A DNA stretch of 64,000 nt, from assembly GCF_963678975.1 (NCBI RefSeq), contig NC_089272.1, positions 62,818,574 through 62,882,573 on the forward strand. The letters run 5' to 3'. Below are positions 58,153 through 64,000 of the stretch, one piece after another; the stretch's first letter is position 1; each line of letters begins with the position of its first letter. The translations under genes were made by a program, and so were the position numbers. The notes below the pieces were generated by a model. It made no database searches and was not told the origin of the DNA. It saw only the letters and a list, made by a program, of their open reading frames with translations. Origin of the DNA: Dysidea avara (lineage: Eukaryota; Porifera; Demospongiae; Dictyoceratida; Dysideidae).

Positions 58153-58600
58153 CTATCATACAGTATGATAGTACTGTATATTAGGGACATCGAAGGTGTG
58201 GGGGCAATCCGTGATATGATATAACCCAAAACCCTGCCACAATTTTTCCTCACGACATGACAGTATTGGTTGGGTAAAACCAAGCCCAAAAGTGTCTTCA
58301 GATCAACCCGAAACGTTTACATCAAGTTGCTACAGAATTTACAAAAAAAATTATTTAATAGAATTTTCTACTGCCTGCCTGCCTGCCTGATGCCTTCAGT
58401 CAAGCGTAGCAGAAAAGTGGCTACAGCTACAGCCCTAATTTTTTGCAAAAACGGTTTCTAGTTCACTTAAGAAAAAACCTTTGGTATATTGATAAGCATC
58501 AATGCTTGCGCTATTGTCTTACCTTTTATCCTTCTTTACCATGGCCATCAGTCAAGGTTCTACCGCTGAGTGTTAATAGACCACAGTACAACTTCCATAC
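58153..58600 (-). repeat. interspersed repeat family, reversed copy without insertion
   Basis: It reads TACTGTATATTAGGGACATC, GGTTGGGTAAAACCAAGCCC, AGATCAACCCGAAACGTTTA, GCCTGCCTGCC and GCCTTCAGTCAAG, collinear with 60083-60809. It gives the empty site for the insertion at 60222-60497. Confidence 0.75.
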
Positions 58601-58877
58601 CAGTGTATATTGCATCAAACTATTCGAATACATGTGGTCGCCAGTTGCACCAAAAACACACACGCGTGTGACTCGCTGTTGATATCGATCAGAGAGAACA
58701 ACTCACAGCGAACTATATAGCAATGCGTAAGTCAATAAATATAGTTTATTTAGTAAAAATGTTAAACCGAGTCGGGTCATCCAGGTCCTGCTTCACAGAT
58801 TTGGGTCTGACCCCACGTGCTAAATTAAATGTGGACGTGGTACTACACGTCATAGCATAGCTCTGTTCCTTTCGTGA

Positions 58878-59080
58878 GCCACGCCCACTTACATAAATTA
58901 CAGTCTGTAGACGTATGGTAGCCACGTCCATTCATCAAAGTGTAGGCATGCACGAATCCACGTCCACTTACGTAAATTACTGTCTGTAGACATATGGCAG
59001 TCACGCCCATTCATTAGTCTGTAGGTATGCACGAATCCACGTCCATTATTGTCTGCAGGCTTATGTTGAGCCACACCCAC
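58878..59080 (+). repeat. tandem repeat of ~80-bp units
   Basis: Diverged units contain CCACGTCCACTTACGTAAAT, TACTGTCTGTAGAC and AGTCTGTAGGTATGCACGAA. The minus frame at 58898-59080 is a translation of it. Confidence 0.65.
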
Positions 59081-59181
59081 TGATCAGTTATTATTGCATG
59101 AGTCATAATCTAGTATAATAGTGCTGTGAGTAACTCAGCAGATATTAAGTGGTCATGAGCTTGCAAAAAAAATTTTCACAA

Positions 59182-59385
59182 ACAAGTACAAGAAAAAAAT
59201 TGGAATTTTAGATTAGATTAGGAACAGTGTATATAATGCTATAATAAAAAGTACTGAAACAAGCTGGATCGGAGTAGTACGTAATGTCCAAATACTGTAA
59301 AACAATAAGAAGTGAATATCCCTACTGTGCTACACTCACACGCCCTAATCTAATTTAAAATTCCAATTTTTTTTCTTATACTTGT
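59182..59385. mobile_element. inverted-repeat MITE (ACAAGTACAAGAAAAAAATT ends)
   Basis: The ends ACAAGTACAAGAAAAAAATT and TTGGAATTTTAGATTAGATT are mirrored at the right (CTAATTTAAAATTCCAA). The interior carries AAAAGTACTGAAACAAG, similar to 57162-57372. Confidence 0.65.
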
Positions 59386-59498
59386 ATAGTTTCTGATTTA
59401 ATCATTAAATACTTTAGGTTTCAAATACGCCCATATGGGTGATTTTCAAAAATTCGGTCACAATTAGGTAAGCCTGCATACTAAAGTAGAACACATTA

Positions 59499-59597
59499 GT
59501 TATACCATGGGCACTTCTGCCTTGCCTGTATATATGCACTTGGCCTCGGATGCGTGCGTATATATCAGGCAAAGCACTCATGCCCGTGGTATAACTA
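59499..59597. repeat. hairpin TTATACCATGGGCA
   Basis: Outer arms TTATACCATGGGCA / TGCCCGTGGTATAA and inner arms GCCTGTATATATGCA / TGCGTATATATCAGGC form a double-stepped hairpin. Confidence 0.65.
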
Positions 59598-60082
59598 TTA
59601 TTATATTGGTGTGAAATTTCATCCATCTGAAGTTTCTGTCAAAATGGCCAGACTAAGCTAATTACAAATTTAGACTCTATTATGTTAATACAAGATTTAA
59701 AAACAGTAGCTAATTGCAAAAATTTATTCCAATTACTTTTAGCTGGTACAGAAGCATGCAGATATAAAATGTAAACAAATGCATGGTTGAAGCTGGTTGT
59801 GTCATACAATCATTATTAATCAAGCTTGTACAACATCAAGCATAAATAGTACTTAATTAGTTGCTAAAACACTTTCTCCTGACACTTAATTTACAAAATT
59901 TTCCTGTAAGGACATGCCTCCAGACCCCCTAAAATTAGCATGCTTAACTGACCATATACAATGTTGACTATGCATAGTCTTAGAAGGCATAAATGGTGCA
60001 AACTGCTGGTTTGGTGCAAATCTGATAGTTATGCTGCATTTATATTCTGGTTCTTTATAAACCTGCATAGTTAGCCATTAAT

Positions 60083-60809
60083 ATCATACAGTACTATTGT
60101 ACTGTATAGTAGGGACATCAAAGGTGTGGGGGCAATCTGTGATATAATATAACCCAAAAATCTGCCTCGATTTTTCCTCACAACAACATGACAGGATTGG
60201 TTGGGTAAAACCAAGCCCAAACAGTGGCAGATACAGGGGGGTTGCAATGGTTTCCCTCTGAAAATAGCGTGCACCCCAAATTTATTGATGAGTCATCGTG
60301 TCAGTGATAAAATCGCCACGTGTGTTATAGAAGGATTCTCTACTGGCAAAAATCTTCATAGTTTAGCCTTTGAAATCACAATTATAACGTTGTACAGCAG
60401 GTTGCGACCTTTTCTTTTTTTTTGGTCTTCAACTTACAGCTAGGCTGAAGTTGAGTGGAATCTGAAACCCCTCTGAAAATTTGTAGATCTGCCACTGCCA
60501 AAAGTGTTTTCAGATTGACCAGAAACGTTTCCGTCAAGTTGCTACAGAATTTAAAAAAAATTTTATTCAATGGAATTTTCTACTGTCTGCCTGCCTGACG
60601 CCTTCAGTCAAGTATAGCGGAAAACTGGCTACAGCTACAGCCCTAATTCTTTCGCAGAAACGTTTCTAGTTAGCTTAAGAAAAAACCTTTGGTATATTGA
60701 TAAACATACAATGCTTGCGCTATTGTATTACCTTTTATCCATCTTTACCATGGCCATCAGTCAAGGTTCTATCGCTGAGTGTTAATAGACTACAGTATGG
60801 CTTCCATAG
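60083..60809 (-). repeat. interspersed repeat family, reversed copy carrying an insertion
   Basis: It is collinear with 58153-58600 except for the insertion at 60222-60497. Clear substitutions between copies show they are not a recent duplication. Confidence 0.75.
60222..60497. mobile_element. hAT-like element (CAGTGGCAGATACAGG) with 5-bp TSD proven by an empty site
   Basis: CCAAA occurs at 60217-60221 and 60498-60502, while the sister copy reads AAGCCCAAAAGTG without interruption. The ends are CAGTGGCAGATACAG and, mirrored, CAGTGGCAGATCTAC. It is 276 bp, non-autonomous. Confidence 0.9.
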
Positions 60810-60814
60810 ATACA

Positions 60815-61003
60815 GAGAGAAACTTTGGTAGTGGTAAACTTTACTAAATAGCAAACTTAGTATAACTTGCACTTGGCGAAGCGAATTCAAGTTCAATCTT
60901 TAGCTATAAAGATGTTAATCTCAGGCGCTACGAGTAATCGGGAGATTAACTTTGGCAAACTTTTAGCAAATCGCCAAATTCGCCAAAGTTTCCTTCTATA
61001 TGG
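60815..61003. mobile_element. MITE with AGAAACTTTGG / CCAAAGTTTC ends
   Basis: The ends ATACAGAGAGAAACTTTGG and mirrored CCATATAGAAGGAAACTTTGG enclose TTGGCAAA/TTTGCCAA-like segments. Confidence 0.5.
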
Positions 61004-61013
61004 TACATTTTAT

Positions 61014-61119
61014 AGTTATAACACGTTTATACAAGGGATATGACAAAAATATATGCACAAGCGCCGCAGGTGCTAGTGCGTATATATTTGTCATATCCCG
61101 AGAAATCGTGTTATAACTG
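61014..61119. repeat. hairpin AGTTATAACACG
   Basis: The arms AGTTATAACACG, GGGATATGACAAAAATATAT and GCAC are mirrored at the right. The loop is near GCGCCGCAGGTGC. Confidence 0.7.
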
Positions 61120-61308
61120 TTATATTCTACACCCCAGTAGATGAAAAAATTATAGATAGCAAGGTATAGTGAAACAGCACCTGTTGAGTAGACATCCTTG
61201 ATGGATCAGACATTTAGATTCTGTAGCAGTGCCACACCCATCTACTCGCGATTAGTGAAGGAGACAAGAGTTCATCGAAAATTGTTCAGGCTAGTGTGAA
61301 TGATACCA

Positions 61309-61426
61309 CAGTAGGCTCTCCATTATCCAAACACCTGTGTGCCAGTTTAATTACAAATAAGTGAACTTGTCTGGATAACTGTTTGAGTATTCGAGAGTCT
61401 GTGCCCGGATAATCAAGTACCTACTG
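61309..61426. mobile_element. short Tigger-like MITE (CAGTAGGCTCTCCATTATCC)
   Basis: The left end CAGTAGGCTCTCCATTATCC and mirrored right end CAGTAGGTACTTGATTATCC span 118 bp. Confidence 0.6.
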
Positions 61427-61439
61427 TAGTAGCTATCTA

Positions 61440-61758
61440 ATCCAAAACAGCCAAACTGTAAAAAAAGTGTGCGGCCCTCAGAAAGGCTATGGTGAAAAAA
61501 GATGTGAAATCCAAGGTGGCGGCCAAGAAATGGCTGTGATGGTAGGTTAATGGTAAAAATTTTAATAACAACAATTCAGGTGAATTTGGTGCCGCTTAGT
61601 CTTGGCACAAAAATTCACCTGAATTGTCGTTATTAAATTTTTTACCATTAACCTACCATCACAGCCATTTCTTGGCCGCCACCTTGGATTTCACATCTTT
61701 TTTCATCATAGCCTTTCTGAGGGCCGCACACTTTTTTTACAGCTTGGCTGTTTTGGAT
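61440..61758. mobile_element. mariner-like long-hairpin MITE (ATCCAAAACAGCC) at TA
   Basis: TA flanks both sides (61438-61439, 61759-61760). The arms of about 145 bp are almost perfectly complementary (AAAGTGTGCGGCCCTCAGAA, GGTGGCGGCCAAGAAATGGC), with a loop near GGTGCCGCTTAGTC. Confidence 0.85.
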
Positions 61759-61931
61759 TAGATTTTATTTCTTTTTGTATTTGTATACCCCAAAGCCGGC
61801 CTATGGCCAGCTTTGGGACTTTTTTAACCTATGTTTTTTTCTTTACTACAGGAAGAAGAAAAGATGAAGTAGATGTACTTTAAATATTTTATCAGTAAAT
61901 GTACAAATTATATATACTGTATAATACATAT

Positions 61932-62168
61932 GTGACTGGATTTGCGAAAAGGGGTCTTCCACACACATCCAATTTGCCAATTTTGACAATTGATAACTTC
62001 AGATTGGAAAGAGCTATTGCCTTGATATTTGGGCAGTGGTGAGCACCACTATAGCTGAATACATGGTGAAATTTTCAGGTTAATATGTTACTTGAACACT
62101 GAGTTATGGTCTCCAACGTTTACGGAATTGGATGTGTGTGGAAGACCCCTTTTCGCAAATCCGGTCAC
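61932..62168. mobile_element. GTGACYGGATTTGCGAAAAGGGG MITE
   Basis: TIRs of about 40 bp run GTGACTGGATTTGCGAAAAG, then GGGTCTTCCACACACATCCA, flanked by ATAT. The sister copy is at 54887-55137. Confidence 0.85.
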
Positions 62169-62189
62169 ATATATTGATTACAGAAATCT

Positions 62190-63775
62190 CCATGGTAGTT
62201 TCTTTGTAACTGAACACTCTACAAGGTGACTTCTTCTAATTGCTCTCTCTACAGGGTGATTTGTTTGTAGCTGAACTATCTACATGGTGGTTTCTTTGTA
62301 GCTGAACTCTCTACAAGGTAATTTCTTCTAGCTGATCTCTCTAAAGGGAGATTTGTTTGTAGCTGAACTATCTACAAGGTAACTTCTTATAGCTGATCTC
62401 TCTACAGGGTGATTTGTTCGTAGTTGAATTCTGTACAGGTGATTTGTTTGCAGCTGAGCTCTTTACAAAATGGTTTCTTTGTAGCTGAACTTTCTCCAAG
62501 GTAACTTCTTCTAACTGATCTTTCTACAGGGTGATTTGTTTGTAGCTGAACTATCTACAAGGTAATTTCTTCTAGCTGATCTCTCTACAGGGTGATTTGT
62601 TTGTAGCTGAATTCTGCACAAGTGATTTGTTTGCAACTGAGCTCTTTACAGAATGGTTTCTTTGTAGCTGAACTCTCTACAGGGTGATTTGTTTGTAGCT
62701 GAAATCCCTACAAGGTAACTTCTTCTAGCTGATCTCTCTACAGGGTGATTTGTTTGTAGCTGAACTCTCTACAAGGCGATACTTCTAGGTGATCTCTCTA
62801 CAGGATTCCTTGTTTCTAACTGAACTCTCAACAGGGTGATCTGTTCATAGCTGAACTTTCTACTGGGTGATTTGTTTGCAGCTGAACTCTCTAAATGGTG
62901 GTTTCTTTGTAGCTGAACTCTCTACAACGTGACTTCTTCTAGCTGAACTCTCTACAAGGTGACTTGTTTCTAGCTGATCTCTCTACAGGCCGATTTGTTT
63001 GTAGCTGAACTCTCTACATGTTGGTTTCTTTGTAGCTGAACTCTCTACAAGGTGATTTCTTCTATAGCTGATCTTTCTACAGGGTGATTTGTTTGTAGTT
63101 GAACTCTCTACATGATAGATTCTTTGTAGCTAAACTCTCTACAAGGTGATTTCTTCTATAGCTGATCTTTCTACAGGGTGATTTGTTTGTACCTGAACTA
63201 TCTACATGATGGTTTCTTTGTAGCTGAACTCTCTACAAGGTAGCTTCTTCTAGCTGATCTCTCTACAGGACAATTTGTTTGTACCTGAACTCTCACATGA
63301 TTGTTTCTTTGAAGCTGAACTCTCTACAAGGTGATTTCTTCTAGTTGATCTTTCTACAGGGTGATTTGTTTGTAGCAGAACTCTCTACAAGGAAACTTCT
63401 TCTAGCTGATCTCTCTACAGGAAGATTTGTTTGTAGCTGAACTCTCTATACATGATTTGTTTGTGGCTGAATTCTGTACATGATGGTTTCTTTGTAGCTG
63501 AACTCTCTACAAGGTAACTTCTTCTAGCTGATGTATCTACAGGGTCACTAGTTTGTAGCTGAATTCTCTACATGGTGGTTTCTTTGTAACTGAACTATCT
63601 ACAAGGTGACATCTTCTAGCTGATCTTTCAACAGGGTGATTTGTTTGTAACTGAACTCTCTACAAGAAAACTTCTTCTAACTGATGTCTGAACAGGGTGA
63701 ATTGTTTGTAGCTGAACTCTCTACAGGGTGATTTGTTTGTAGCTGATCTCTATACAGGTTACTTATTTCTAACCG
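62190..63775 (+). repeat. long minisatellite of ~60-bp double units
   Basis: About 25 units alternate CTCTCTACAAGGTGATTTCT then TCTAGCTGAT, and CTCTCTACAGGGTGATTTGT then TTGTAGCTGAA, with many small variants. No ORF is maintained. A TGACTGCTCTATTAGAGTAT block follows at 63800-63832. Confidence 0.9.
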
Positions 63776-64000
63776 ATCTCTTGAATTCTGTTCAGGGTGA
63801 CTGCTCTATTAGGATGACTGCTCTATTAGAGTATCTCGATCTTGCACTTGCTACACCAAGTTGGATTTCGTGTTATAACTCCGTGGCTTTAAGTCTGATT
63901 CTTCTACACCATTGAAGAGCCTTTCTAAGATGATAACTCCATCTGTACAGCGATTTTCAAAGCATTACCCCAAGTGGTTTATCTGGTAGGCGTGGCAAGC
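63776..64000. other. end of window: TCTATTAGAGTATCTCGATC block and unassigned sequence
   Basis: The frame at 63733-63915 runs from the minisatellite into this block and is not a gene. Confidence 0.5.

Overview
This is a piece of an animal nuclear genome, most likely a marine sponge (demosponge). Supporting signs: GT-AG introns, small exons, an AT-rich background, a death-domain gene, many short terminal-inverted-repeat (TIR) transposons, and remnants of multi-copy transposon-associated protein families that I associate with sponges and cnidarians. The phylum is an inference. I see no bacterial operons, rRNA genes, CRISPR arrays or viral genomes.

Genes are sparse. The clearest apparently intact gene is on the minus strand: three phase-compatible exons between 55534 and 49279, ending in a death domain. 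A short plus-strand exon near 40.7 kb may be the start of a Jupiter/HN1-like gene. It is followed by a curious tandem array of exon-like units at 41.25-42.0 kb. The other coding sequences look broken. At 6960-7961 (minus) a transposon-associated open frame carries one in-frame TAA, and a possible later exon lies at 600-902. At 20268-27216 (plus) is a multi-exon gene whose last exons carry the motif X/motif I block of a permuted (beta-class-like) DNA amino-methyltransferase; it has one stop and at least two frame breaks. At 29420-29844 (plus) is a first exon resembling the zinc-binding P2X7 C-terminal (intracellular) domain, with two stops and a small palindromic insertion. At 47448-47901 (minus) is a transposase-like remnant with a frame break.

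Most of the rest is mobile DNA and repeats. Several families can be defined from their ends and target-site duplications (TSDs). CAAGAGTTCATAATA elements have 7-bp TSDs. hAT-type CAGTGGC/CAGGCCC elements have 5-, 7- or 8-bp TSDs. CAGRCCTKCCAA elements have 6-bp TSDs. A GGCTTGGGGTC element has a TGCA TSD. Mariner/Tc1-like MITEs insert at TA. There are two foldback elements with arms of ~24-bp repeats, two apparently identical 872-bp elements 3.1 kb apart, and palindromic TACGCGTA arrays. Two ~32-bp palindromes flanked by 7-bp direct repeats may be ultra-short mobile insertions.

Layout: 0-8 kb, remnant minus-strand gene with TE insertions. 8-20 kb, repeats, SINEs and few exons. 20-27 kb, methyltransferase-like pseudogene with nested TEs. 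28-30 kb, second 872-bp element and P2X7-like pseudo-exon. 30-40 kb, TE-rich with a tandem segmental duplication. 40-42 kb, small exon and exon-like array. 42-48 kb, nested TEs and a transposase remnant. 49-57 kb, death-domain gene with TE-filled introns. 57-64 kb, hairpin MITEs and a long minisatellite.
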